Positions 8,969-14,346 of a stretch of DNA of 30,106 nt are shown here, one piece after another. The notes below the pieces were generated by a model. That model searched no databases. It had not been told where the DNA came from and saw only the letters and a program-made list of their open reading frames with translations. The stretch comes from a virus. Every line of letters starts with the position of its first letter. Within the stretch, counting starts at the first letter, position 1. The stretch is taken from positions 1 through 30,106 of IMG/VR virus record IMGVR_UViG_3300043543_000352. The stretch is one strand, 5' to 3'. The position numbers and the translations under genes were made by a program.

Positions 8969-8987
8969 TGTACAACTGCATTGTACA
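8969..8987. promoter_or_regulatory. Operator-like inverted repeat TGTACAA-N5-TTGTACA
   Basis: Perfect 7-bp inverted repeat with five-base spacer. It spans the -10 hexamer of the tail promoter and reaches to within 18 bases of the major tail start codon, so a dimeric regulator bound here would block that promoter. No candidate repressor gene was recognised. Confidence 0.55.
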
Positions 8988-9007
8988 TCAAACGCACGAG
9001 CCAAACA
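8977..9007 (-). promoter_or_regulatory. Leftward promoter for the tail operon (-10 TACAAT)
   Basis: Minus-strand TACAAT at 8985-8980 with only a weak -35 region (TTTG-containing) upstream. The 21 bases at 8977-8997 are nearly identical to 24661-24683 in the capsid gene (shared GTGCG, TTTG and TGTACAATGCA blocks), which points to a phage-specific promoter class with an activator rather than a plain sigma-70 -35. Confidence 0.6.
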
Positions 9008-9071
9008 GCCACGTGAATTTGAAGCAGCCACAGAACAAGGGAGGGAGGCGCGCAGCCCACGTCCGCCAGCC

Positions 9072-9094
9072 CTTTCGTACACGGTGTACGAAAG
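9072..9094. promoter_or_regulatory. 23-bp perfect palindrome, operator copy 1
   Basis: Half-sites CTTTCGTACAC and GTGTACGAAAG flank a single central G. A 21-base stretch of it (9073-9093) matches 9873-9893 at 18 positions, with the differences in the centre and the GTGTACGAAA half-site intact. This is the expected pattern of two binding sites for one dimeric protein, one near each end of the gene-free region. Confidence 0.6.
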
Positions 9095-9114
9095 ACAGCC
9101 TGCGCGCAAATGTT

Positions 9115-9156
9115 AAAAAACGCGCAGCCTTGAGTAATCTATGCTAACACTGCGCG
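9115..9156 (-). terminator. Possible leftward terminator
   Basis: On the minus strand CGCGCAG pairs with CTGCGCG across a 22-base loop and is followed by six T. The loop is long, so strength is doubtful. If active it would stop leftward transcription coming from the iteron region before the tail promoter. Confidence 0.35.
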
Positions 9157-9240
9157 CGGGCCTTGCGCTGGTTGCTGCAGCAAGCGGCGTCGGCGCCGGG
9201 CCAGTTTCTCGAAACGGTTTTCGTGAAACCGGTGCAGCTT

Positions 9241-9272
9241 CGTTTACACGTTTACACGTTTACACGTTTACA
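9241..9272. repeat. Iterons: CGTTTACA x4, candidate origin
   Basis: Four perfect head-to-tail copies of the 8-mer CGTTTACA. They are followed by an inverted repeat CTTGTTTAC/GTAAACAAG (9275-9283 and 9297-9305) sharing the GTTTAC core, and preceded by CGGTTT-N5-AAACCG (9215-9231). Repeats of this kind next to AT-rich DNA typify binding sites of replication initiators. The phage encodes its own clamp, primase and helicase, which makes an origin here plausible. Confidence 0.5.
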
Positions 9273-9305
9273 CTCTTGTTTACAAGCTTGTTACACGTAA
9301 ACAAG

Positions 9306-9400
9306 CTGACGTCTACGAGAAAACACGTTAGCTACAGCTGTTGTTAACTTGAGTTAACGTTAGCTAACTAGAGTGAACTAAAAGTTAACTAGTTAACTAG
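9306..9400. other. AT-rich stretch with repeated GTTAAC palindromes
   Basis: About 95 bases that are strikingly AT-rich for this genome, holding GTTAAC at 9343, 9353, 9384 and 9392 and related GTTAGC/GCTAAC words. It could serve as a DNA unwinding element beside the iterons. Open frames crossing it (for example 9141-9347) have neither coding character nor a ribosome binding site. Confidence 0.45.
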
Positions 9401-9872
9401 AAACAAAGCGCGCGTGCGCGTAGGCGCGTGCGCGCGCGTACACGCAGCGCAGCGCAGCAGGGCGTGAGCCCTCACCCCTTGTCTACCAAGCGACGCCGCA
9501 GCGAAGCGGCAGCTCACAGCGCACACCGTCGCCCTTGTCTACCAGCTGCACAGCTGCGCAGCTGCGCCTGCCCGCGCTGTCTGCGCTGTTCAACGCAGCG
9601 CAACAAGCGCGGCGCTGCGGCGCATAGACCCCGGCGCATAGCCCGCGCGCGCCGCCTCGGCTGCTAGCGCAGAGGCGGCAGGACGCGCTGTGAGCCGATT
9701 TCAGGCGTTTTTACGTGCCCTCAGCTAGGGGGGTAGCTGGGGGGTGGCAGAAGGCGCCTCAAATTGCGCCTCAGGCGCTTCTCGCCTCTCGTCTCACAAG
9801 CGTCAACCTAGTATATGCTGGCACACCAAGCGGCTGAAATCGGGAAACTACTTATCAGTCTTGTTGACAGTT
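9401..9872. other. Gene-free GC-rich control segment with short repeats
   Basis: No convincing gene on either strand. It contains the direct repeat CCCTTGTCTACCA at 9476-9488 and 9532-9544, three CAGCTG words in tandem from 9544, GGCGCATAG twice near 9620-9645, and alternating GCGC runs at 9408-9440 that could adopt unusual helices. The 79-aa frame at 9428-9667 is Arg/Ala/Cys-rich low-quality sequence and was discarded. Confidence 0.5.
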
Positions 9873-9893
9873 TTTCGTGCAGCGTGTACGAAA
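9873..9893. promoter_or_regulatory. Operator copy 2, imperfect palindrome
   Basis: Matches the palindrome at 9073-9093 in 18 of 21 positions, including the full right half GTGTACGAAA. TTGACA at 9864-9869 lies just to its left, so the site would overlap a rightward promoter spacer if that -35 is used; the matching -10 (TACGAA) is poor. Confidence 0.55.
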
Positions 9894-9921
9894 AAAGACC
9901 CCAGCGCGTTGGCTGGGGTCT
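9890..9921 (-). terminator. Rho-independent terminator of the 97-aa gene
   Basis: Minus-strand AGACCCCAGC and GCTGGGGTCT form a perfect 10-bp stem with a six-base loop, directly followed by a T run. It begins 12 bases after the stop codon of the leftward 97-aa gene and closes that single-gene unit. Confidence 0.85.
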
Positions 9922-9933
9922 GGCTGGCGCGCC

Positions 9934-10227
9934 CTAGCGGCGTGGCGCCGGCGGAGGCTCCGCCTCGACGGCGGAGTCCCAGACGTCGACGGGGACTGGC
10001 CCGCCGTCGTCGACGAGGAAGCACACCGTGCCGGGCGGCGCGCTGGGGTGGCGGCTCCAGCGCCACGCCTGCGCGAGCTGGAACGTCTCCGAGCGCGACA
10101 GTGGTTCGCCGGTCAGCTCGACCGCCATCTCGTTGATCACGTGTAACATTGCTGCCAAGCTCTTTGCATCCCGAGCGATGAGCGCGTCGGCCAGCGTGTT
10201 CAGCGTGTTCAGCGTTTTGTTCAACAT
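9934..10227 (-). CDS. Leftward 97-aa protein of unknown function
   Basis: Unrecognised small protein, the only leftward gene of the control region. ATG at 10227 is preceded by AAAAGGAGA, and further upstream by a C4/G4 hairpin (10242-10253) and a consensus promoter; a terminator follows. The N-terminus is a Leu/Asn repeat (LNKTLNTLNTLADAL) that should be helical; the middle (HVINEMAVELTGEPLSRSETFQLAQAW) is also helical and the C-terminus is Pro-rich and acidic. No HTH is evident, but its isolated, strongly signalled, divergently transcribed position is where phages often keep a regulator or host-takeover protein. That role is inference only. Confidence 0.65.
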   Translation of the reverse strand: MLNKTLNTLNTLADALIARDAKSLAAMLHVINEMAVELTGEPLSRSETFQLAQAWRWSRHPSAPPGTVCFLVDDGGPVPVDVWDSAVEAEPPPAPRR

Positions 10228-10273
10228 TTTGATCTCCTTTTCCCCCGTGGGGGTGCTTGTTTCAGTTACTTAA

Positions 10274-10302
10274 ATTGTATGCGTATCGCGCAAAATTGTC
10301 AA
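10274..10302 (-). promoter_or_regulatory. Leftward sigma-70 promoter TTGACA-N17-TACAAT
   Basis: TTGACA at 10302-10297, seventeen-base spacer, TACAAT at 10279-10274 on the minus strand: near-perfect consensus. It lies about 46 bases upstream of the 97-aa start codon and drives that gene. Confidence 0.8.
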
Positions 10303-10304
10303 CT

Positions 10305-10352
10305 TGCAGTTTTGAAATTGTTCGCGCTATCATGCACTTAACGCAAAGTGCA
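10305..10352 (+). promoter_or_regulatory. Rightward promoter region and inverted repeat before the clamp gene
   Basis: A candidate -10 TATCAT (10328-10333) has only a poor -35 (TTGCAG) 18 bases upstream. Just downstream, TGCACTT-N6-AAGTGCA (10333-10352) is a perfect 7-bp inverted repeat placed between the promoter and the GAAAGGAGA ribosome binding site, so it could be an operator or a leader hairpin. Rightward early transcription must begin here or further left. Confidence 0.45.
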
Positions 10353-10366
10353 CGAAAGGAGACCCT

Positions 10367-11422
10367 ATGTTCACGTTTGAACGCGCTGCCGCAGCGGCAG
10401 CCAAGGCGCGCGCAGTCAGCAAGGTCTGGCCGTATGCCAACGCGCTGCGGCTGGTCGCCGCGGACGGGCGCGCGGTGTTTTCCGTGGTCGCGCCCGACTA
10501 CGTTTTCTGCGCCTACGCTGACTGCCCTCCAGGCTGGCGCGCCGAGGGCGTCGTCGACGCTGCGACGCTGAGCGAGCTGTGCGCGCTCGCCCCCGTCGAC
10601 GGCGTCGAGCAGGCTGACGCGGGGCTCGTGCTGCGCCAAGGGGGCAGCGTGACGCGCCTGCGCACGCTGTCCGCCGACTTGCCCGACGCCGTGCCGGCGC
10701 CAGCCGAGGGCGCCTTCTTCCTCGCCAGCGCGCCTCTCGCTCAGGCGGTGCGCTGGGCAGCTGCCGCAGTCAGCCGCGACGAAGTCCGTCCCGCCCTGGC
10801 TCACGTCAGCCTGACTTGGGGTGAGGGCACCCTTCTGGTCGAAGCGTCGGATGGCTACCGCGCCCACAGGGTCGTGCGGCCGCTTGAGGCCGTGCGCCGC
10901 GCTGGGGGAACGCTCATCCACCGCAGCGCGCTGCGCGCCGCGTATCAGGTGCTCGACGCTGACCACGTCGTGGCGCTCTCAACCGCAGCCGACGGGCAGC
11001 TGTGGCTTGTGTCTGACAGCGCGATGCTCTACCTGCGACCCAGCGAGGCGCGTGCGCGCATGACGTTTTTCCCCCTGCCTGACTGGATGTTTCAGCCTAC
11101 ATCGTCCTGCTTCGACGTCGACGCTGACGCGCTGCGCGCTGCGCTGAAGATGCGCTTGGCTGAGGGCGCGCTCGGCGTCCACATGTGCTTGAAGGGCGGC
11201 GCGCTGACGGTCAGCGCGCAGGGCGGCACGTCGCAGCTACCCGCCGACGGGGACGACCAAGAGGCGCATCTCAACCCGCAGTACCTCCTCGACGCGCTGC
11301 TGCCCGCAGGGCGCTCCGAGCGCGCTGCGCTGTCGCTCGACGCGCGCTCGCGCTGCACGGTCACGACGCGCGAAGGCGCCTTCGCAGTCGTCGTCATGCC
11401 CATGGAGCCGCGCCGCCCATGA
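10367..11422 (+). CDS. DnaN-like sliding clamp (351 aa)
   Basis: Probable phage-encoded DNA polymerase III beta-type processivity clamp. Size (351 aa) is close to the ~365-380 aa of bacterial DnaN. A mid-protein segment (RPALAHVSLTWGEGTLLVEASDGYRAHR) matches the DnaN pattern of R-x-x-L-x-x-V ... G-x-L-x-x-x-A-x-D-G-x-R. The C-terminus (LNPQYLLDALLPAG, ending VVVMPMEPRRP) matches the DnaN N-x-x-Y-L-x-D-x-L and the near-terminal MPM signature. AAAGGAGA precedes ATG at 10367. It heads the rightward replication operon and overlaps the next gene (ATGA). No phage polymerase was found, so the clamp presumably serves the host replicase. The family is recognised from C-terminal and central motifs; overall similarity must be low. 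Confidence 0.8.
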   Translation: MFTFERAAAAAAKARAVSKVWPYANALRLVAADGRAVFSVVAPDYVFCAYADCPPGWRAEGVVDAATLSELCALAPVDGVEQADAGLVLRQGGSVTRLRTLSADLPDAVPAPAEGAFFLASAPLAQAVRWAAAAVSRDEVRPALAHVSLTWGEGTLLVEASDGYRAHRVVRPLEAVRRAGGTLIHRSALRAAYQVLDADHVVALSTAADGQLWLVSDSAMLYLRPSEARARMTFFPLPDWMFQPTSSCFDVDADALRAALKMRLAEGALGVHMCLKGGALTVSAQGGTSQLPADGDDQEAHLNPQYLLDALLPAGRSERAALSLDARSRCTVTTREGAFAVVVMPMEPRRP

Positions 11423-11949
11423 ACGCGCCCGTCGTCTTCCCCAACGCCCCCGTCTTCGTCCAGGGTGAGCCGGCCCAGCTCGTGCTCCAGCAGCGGGTGG
11501 AGCGCATGACCGTGCTCCAGCCGCTGCCGGCTGCGTTCGACACGCCGCGCTTCGCCTGCCGCCTGCGCGCCGCTGACGCCGCCGCGCTGACGACGGTGAA
11601 CTGGGACGCGGCGCCGCGCTGCGCGTTTAGCGACCGCATGCTGCGCGTGGGCGGCGAGCTGACGCTGCCCGCCGCCCCCGCCCCGCGCTGGCGGCGCCCT
11701 GTCCTGCGCCTGCGCGCGCTGCCCGCGCGCGCAGCGGTTGAAGCTGTGATCCACAAGGCGTCGGTGCGCCCGTTTCTGCACCCTGAGCTGCACGTGCTGC
11801 TAACGCCTGCGCGCGCGGGGGCGCTCCAGCAGCTGTGGGACGCCTGGACGCCCCGCCACTGCGTCTTCGCCGACAGCGAGTGGGGCGCGGCGCTCATCCT
11901 GGGCGCGGTGACTGTCCTCTTTCTCGACAGGGAGGAGCTGCGCGCATGA
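11419..11949 (+). CDS. Unknown 176-aa early protein
   Basis: Start at 11419 overlaps the clamp stop (ATGA); the longer frame from 11185 is a shadow inside the clamp gene. The protein is rich in Ala, Arg and Leu with no membrane segment or recognised motif. It ends in a compact segment (LHVLLTPARAGALQQLW ... GAVTVLFLDREELRA) that looks alpha/beta. Tight coupling to the sliding clamp upstream and to a membrane protein downstream (11946) suggests co-translation. I do not recognise the family; a replication accessory role is only suggested by position. Confidence 0.65.
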   Translation: MNAPVVFPNAPVFVQGEPAQLVLQQRVERMTVLQPLPAAFDTPRFACRLRAADAAALTTVNWDAAPRCAFSDRMLRVGGELTLPAAPAPRWRRPVLRLRALPARAAVEAVIHKASVRPFLHPELHVLLTPARAGALQQLWDAWTPRHCVFADSEWGAALILGAVTVLFLDREELRA

Positions 11950-12593
11950 ACGTCTTCACGCTCGTCTACCTGTGCATCGCCGCCGCCACCGCGCACCACA
12001 CCGCTTGGGGCGCCGCGTTCACGATGCAGGGCCAGCCCCCCGCCGACCTGCTGGGGCAGGCGGCGTGGTGGTGCAGCGGCGCGCTCTTTGCGGTGGCGGT
12101 CGACGTCAGCATGCTGGCCATCTCGCGCGCCATCCGCGCCGGCCGCGAGCGCACGCGCTGGCTGCTGCTGGCCTTCGCGCTCGTCTCGGCGGCCAGCATG
12201 TTCACCCAGCTGCTGTACGCTGCTCACCACGCTGCGCCGCTGCCGCTCTCGGAGGGCGTCGCGCCCGCGTGGGCGGCAGCGCTTCAGCCCTTGGTCGACG
12301 CGCGGGTCGTCGTCATCCCGCTGCTGCTGCCTGCGCTCGCGCTCTTGTACACCTTCGCTGGCGTTGGCCACCGCGCGCCTGCGCCGCCGCGCGCTGAACC
12401 ACCCCCGCCGCCGGCCGTCCGCCCGCCGAGCCGCCCCGCCCTGCCCGCCGCGGCTGTCCACACTGCTGACGGCTGGCAGCTGCGCTGCCCGGCCTGCGGC
12501 TGGCAGACGGCCAAGCCGACCCTGGCCAGCGCCCGCGCGGCGCTCGCGGCCCACATGAGAACCCACGTTGAGGCAAAGGAGACACCACGATGA
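11946..12593 (+). CDS. Multi-span membrane protein with a C-terminal C2H2 zinc finger (215 aa)
   Basis: Four hydrophobic segments near residues 3-20, 38-58, 70-90 and 118-138 (for example RWLLLAFALVSAASMFTQLL and VVVIPLLLPALALLYTF) predict a four-pass inner-membrane protein. A Pro-rich linker (residues ~145-170) leads to C181-x2-C184-x18-H203-x3-H207, a plausible zinc finger ending the protein in the cytoplasm. Start at ATG 11946 overlaps the previous stop (ATGA). A membrane anchor carrying a nucleic-acid-type finger within a replication operon suggests tethering of DNA or of the replication complex to the membrane, which is inference. A holin role is less likely given the finger and the early position. 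Confidence 0.7.
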   Translation: MNVFTLVYLCIAAATAHHTAWGAAFTMQGQPPADLLGQAAWWCSGALFAVAVDVSMLAISRAIRAGRERTRWLLLAFALVSAASMFTQLLYAAHHAAPLPLSEGVAPAWAAALQPLVDARVVVIPLLLPALALLYTFAGVGHRAPAPPRAEPPPPPAVRPPSRPALPAAAVHTADGWQLRCPACGWQTAKPTLASARAALAAHMRTHVEAKETPR

Positions 12594-12790
12594 ACAAGTT
12601 CGACAAGCACTACACGCGCGACCTGCTGCACTGGGGGGCTGCGCTGCGCGCGCTGCGCCACGTCTGCCAGCGCGGCGGGCTCTACGAGAGCCCGCTGCAG
12701 TGGGTGTGCCACGCCATTGACCTCGAGCTCGACGCGCTGGAGGCGGCGCTGCAGCGCCGCTCGCTTGAGAGCGAGGTGCGCCATGACTGA
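12590..12790 (+). CDS. Small protein, 66 aa, unknown
   Basis: AAAGGAGA precedes ATG at 12590, which overlaps the stop of the membrane protein. The sequence is helical (DLLHWGAALRALRHVCQR ... LQWVCHAIDLELDALEAALQRR), with two Cys and no recognised motif. Its end overlaps the next gene by eight bases. It is probably a real small early gene given the ribosome binding site and coupling. Confidence 0.65.
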   Translation: MNKFDKHYTRDLLHWGAALRALRHVCQRGGLYESPLQWVCHAIDLELDALEAALQRRSLESEVRHD

Positions 12791-13187
12791 GCTCGTCAAC
12801 CTCACCTCGCACCCGGTGTCGGTGTTCGACCAGGAGACCGCGAGCGCGCTCAGGCGCGCCCGCAGCGTCTACGAGTTCTACGAGCTGCTGCGCGCGCGCC
12901 CGCCGCTGCTGCAGCTGCCTGCGCGCGGCCTCGCGCGCGTCGACGTCGAGCGCGTCCTCGTCGACATGCTGCGCTTCGAGTCCAGCGTCGTGCCCATTTA
13001 TCGCGCCACGTTTGCGCGCGTCGTCAACGATTTGCCGCCGCCCGCGCCCGACACGCGCTACATCGTGAGCGCAATCGTCATGCGCGCCTGCCCTGAGCGC
13101 AGCGATTTGCTCGTCCCCGTCGAGGGCGTACGCGACCCGGTTGGGCGCATCGTGGGCTGCGCGGGGTTTGACGTGCGCGAGGACTAA
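12783..13187 (+). CDS. Conserved NLTxHPV-type phage protein (134 aa)
   Basis: Starts MTELVNLTSHPVSVFD and ends with YIVSAIVMRACPERSDLLVPVEGVRDPVGRIVGCAGF. Both ends recall a conserved phage protein family of unknown function in which an N-terminal NLTPHPV motif and a C-terminal YxVSxxVxxAxxxRxDLxxPxxxVRDxxGxVxGCxxF motif recur. The function of the family is not established. Start at 12783 is chosen over 12717 because the latter lies within the 66-aa gene and adds a non-homologous Arg-rich leader. Last gene before an internal promoter at 13213. Confidence 0.72.
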   Translation: MTELVNLTSHPVSVFDQETASALRRARSVYEFYELLRARPPLLQLPARGLARVDVERVLVDMLRFESSVVPIYRATFARVVNDLPPPAPDTRYIVSAIVMRACPERSDLLVPVEGVRDPVGRIVGCAGFDVRED

Positions 13188-13206
13188 TTTCGAGTTTTTC
13201 GAAATT
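13186..13206. promoter_or_regulatory. Inverted repeat AATTTCGA-N5-TCGAAATT
   Basis: Perfect 8-bp arms with loop GTTTT, beginning within the stop codon of the 134-aa gene and ending seven bases before a -35 box. It may be an operator for the promoter at 13213 or a weak terminator; no T run follows. Confidence 0.5.
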
Positions 13207-13212
13207 GCCCCC

Positions 13213-13241
13213 TTGACAGCTATGCGCCATCATGGTTTAAT
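13213..13241 (+). promoter_or_regulatory. Rightward sigma-70 promoter TTGACA-N17-TTTAAT
   Basis: Consensus -35 TTGACA (13213-13218), seventeen-base spacer, -10 TTTAAT (13236-13241). It starts a second early transcript for the 101-aa gene and the genes beyond, including the tmRNA-like RNA. Confidence 0.75.
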
Positions 13242-13259
13242 TGGGGTAATGAAAAACGA

Positions 13260-13282
13260 GCTGCCCGCACAGGGCGGGCAGC
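13260..13282 (+). promoter_or_regulatory. Leader hairpin before the 101-aa gene
   Basis: GCTGCCCGC and GCGGGCAGC form a 9-bp stem with a five-base loop, about ten bases after the predicted transcription start and ten bases before AAAAGGAGA. No T run follows, so it is not a terminator; a 5' stabilising or translation-tuning hairpin is likelier. Confidence 0.6.
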
Positions 13283-13308
13283 CCAAGCAAACAAAAGGAG
13301 ACCCAGAA

Positions 13309-13614
13309 ATGACCACGCTAATCGAGATGATGACCTTCCCCGCCGCCCCCGTCGAGCCCGTCCTGGCTCACTGCGACCCTCGTGATCGCGAGGCCAACGC
13401 CGCGAACGCCGCCGCGCTCAACCGCTACGCCATCGACTACGCCGCCTGGAAGGCAGGGCGCGAGGCGGCTGCCCGCACCCGCGCCGAGCAGCTGCGGCTG
13501 GCCTACGGCCTGCAGGCCGCCCCTCGCTGGTACTTCTGGCGGACGTACATCTGCTTCACCACGACTGAGCAGGTGTTCACGGACGAGGGCGAGGCTCACC
13601 CCTGGGACGAGTAA
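13309..13614 (+). CDS. Unknown 101-aa early protein
   Basis: AAAAGGAGA lies upstream of ATG at 13309 behind a leader hairpin and a consensus promoter, so it is likely well expressed. The N-terminal part is Pro/Ala-rich (MTTLIEMMTFPAAPVEPVLAH), the centre helical (AANAAALNRYAIDYAAWKAGREAAARTRAEQLRLA), and the C-terminus aromatic and acidic (RWYFWRTYICFTTTEQ ... EAHPWDE). No family recognised. The longer frame from 13141 would read through the promoter and leader and is discarded. Confidence 0.65.
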   Translation: MTTLIEMMTFPAAPVEPVLAHCDPRDREANAANAAALNRYAIDYAAWKAGREAAARTRAEQLRLAYGLQAAPRWYFWRTYICFTTTEQVFTDEGEAHPWDE

Positions 13615-13627
13615 GCCCTCACCCTCG

Positions 13628-13654
13628 CCCCGCCCTCAGCGGCGGGGTCTTCTC
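13628..13654 (+). terminator. Weak terminator or processing hairpin
   Basis: CCCCGCC and GGCGGGG pair over a six-base loop, followed by TCTTCTC rather than a pure T run. It separates the 101-aa gene from the tmRNA-like RNA, whose 5' end would lie two bases downstream. Readthrough or processing would be needed to make that RNA from the upstream promoter. Confidence 0.5.
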
Positions 13655-13656
13655 AT

Positions 13657-13734
13657 GGGGGCGATGTGGTTTGGACGGCGCTGAAGGCCTCCAGGGGCAA
13701 GCGTCGGACGCGGGTTCGACTCCCGCCGCCTCCA
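13657..13734 (+). ncRNA. tmRNA-like RNA reduced to the tRNA-like domain (78 nt)
   Basis: Folds as the tRNA-like domain of tmRNA. Acceptor stem: GGGGGCG (13657-13663) pairs over all seven positions with CGCCTCC (13727-13733), with G3-U70 as the only wobble, and A73 follows (13734). The 5' strand continues ATGTGGTTTGGACGG, close to the degenerate D-arm of tmRNA. A P2-like helix forms from 13676-13682 and 13700-13706 (seven pairs including one G-U). The T arm is GCGGG, loop TTCGACT, CCCGC, preceded by GGAC as in tmRNA. A 17-base loop (13683-13699) replaces the whole mRNA-like domain and pseudoknots. CCA is not encoded. There is no normal anticodon stem, so it is not an ordinary tRNA. G3-U70 and A73 are the known alanyl-tRNA synthetase determinants. 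The family resemblance is seen in sequence; activity is inference. Confidence 0.72.
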
Positions 13735-13766
13735 CTGCGCACCGCGCGGCGCTAACAAACAACCAC

Positions 13767-13788
13767 GCTCACCCGCGCGGGGGTGAGC
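13767..13788 (+). promoter_or_regulatory. Leader hairpin before the 175-aa gene
   Basis: GCTCACCC and GGGTGAGC form an 8-bp stem with a six-base loop, three bases before AAAAGGAGA. Same arrangement as the hairpin at 13260. Confidence 0.6.
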
Positions 13789-13806
13789 TGAAAAGGAGAA
13801 ACAGAA

Positions 13807-14334
13807 ATGTACCGCTTCATCATTCCGTGTCCGGCCCCCGTTGGCCGCCTGATCCGCCTGCACCGCGCGGCTAACCGCCGCCGCGGGCGCACCCTGACGC
13901 CCGTCCCGCTCGTCGTGGGGCTGGGGCTTGGCAATCGCGTCGAGCGCGTCGAGCGCGGGCGTGTGGTCGAGCTCCCCTGGCGCGAACGTATGGTGTTCTC
14001 GCCCGCAGGCTGGCAGTGGCAGCCCCCGCTGCCCGCCTCGAAGGCGGCGCCCTCCGCGACCCGCGAGGCGGATGGCCGCGTTCGCATTGCCGACGTGCGC
14101 GGGTATTTGCCGCGCGACCCGCGCGTGAAGCACGGCATCGGCCACAACACCGTCCGCTATGGCCGCGTGGCCGTCGGCTACCTCGACGTGTCCGACCTCG
14201 TGGAGGTGGACACGGGCCGCCGCGACGTGCGCCAGTGGGTGGCGCCCGACGGCACGACCTACACCTACGATATGGGGATCACTCCTGGTGACCCCTACAC
14301 CTTCGAGGTGTACACGCCCGCGAGCGGCGAGTAG
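13807..14334 (+). CDS. Unknown 175-aa early protein
   Basis: ATG at 13807 follows AAAAGGAGA and a leader hairpin almost identical in layout to that of the 101-aa gene. The protein begins MYRFIIPCPAPVGRLIRL, has a basic N-terminal third (ANRRRGRTLTP), then beta-type sequence with paired charged residues (VRIADVRGYLPRD, GYLDVSDLVEVDTGRRDVRQWVAPDGTTYTYDMG). No membrane segment, signal or known motif. Next gene starts 12 bases downstream with its own AGGAGG. Function not recognised. Confidence 0.65.
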   Translation: MYRFIIPCPAPVGRLIRLHRAANRRRGRTLTPVPLVVGLGLGNRVERVERGRVVELPWRERMVFSPAGWQWQPPLPASKAAPSATREADGRVRIADVRGYLPRDPRVKHGIGHNTVRYGRVAVGYLDVSDLVEVDTGRRDVRQWVAPDGTTYTYDMGITPGDPYTFEVYTPASGE

Positions 14335-14346
14335 GAGGAAAACGAG

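Noticed and set aside
9241-9272. CRISPR-like array
   Set aside because: The 8-bp units are directly adjacent, with no spacers.
9141-9347. 68-aa frame MLTLRAGLALVAAASGVGAG...
   Set aside because: Runs through the iterons, has no ribosome binding site and its start overlaps a terminator-like stem.
9428-9667. 79-aa Arg/Cys-rich frame in the control region
   Set aside because: Low-quality composition, no ribosome binding site; region is full of short repeats.
9864-9892. Rightward promoter TTGACA-N17-TACGAA
   Set aside because: The -10 matches only half of the consensus and transcription would run antisense into the 97-aa gene; kept only as a note beside operator copy 2.
11394-12812. 472-aa minus-strand frame opposite the early genes
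   Set aside because: Composition of a GC shadow and it opposes several genes with ribosome binding sites and coupled overlaps.
13657-13734. Ordinary tRNA gene
   Set aside because: No five-pair anticodon stem with seven-base loop can be drawn; the D arm lacks a normal stem and the central helix fits P2 of tmRNA.
13700-13735. Attachment site (attP) made of the 3' end of host ssrA
   Set aside because: No integrase was found, and the 5' acceptor and D-region strands are present and pair with the 3' half, which an att core would not need. Not fully excluded as an origin of the RNA.
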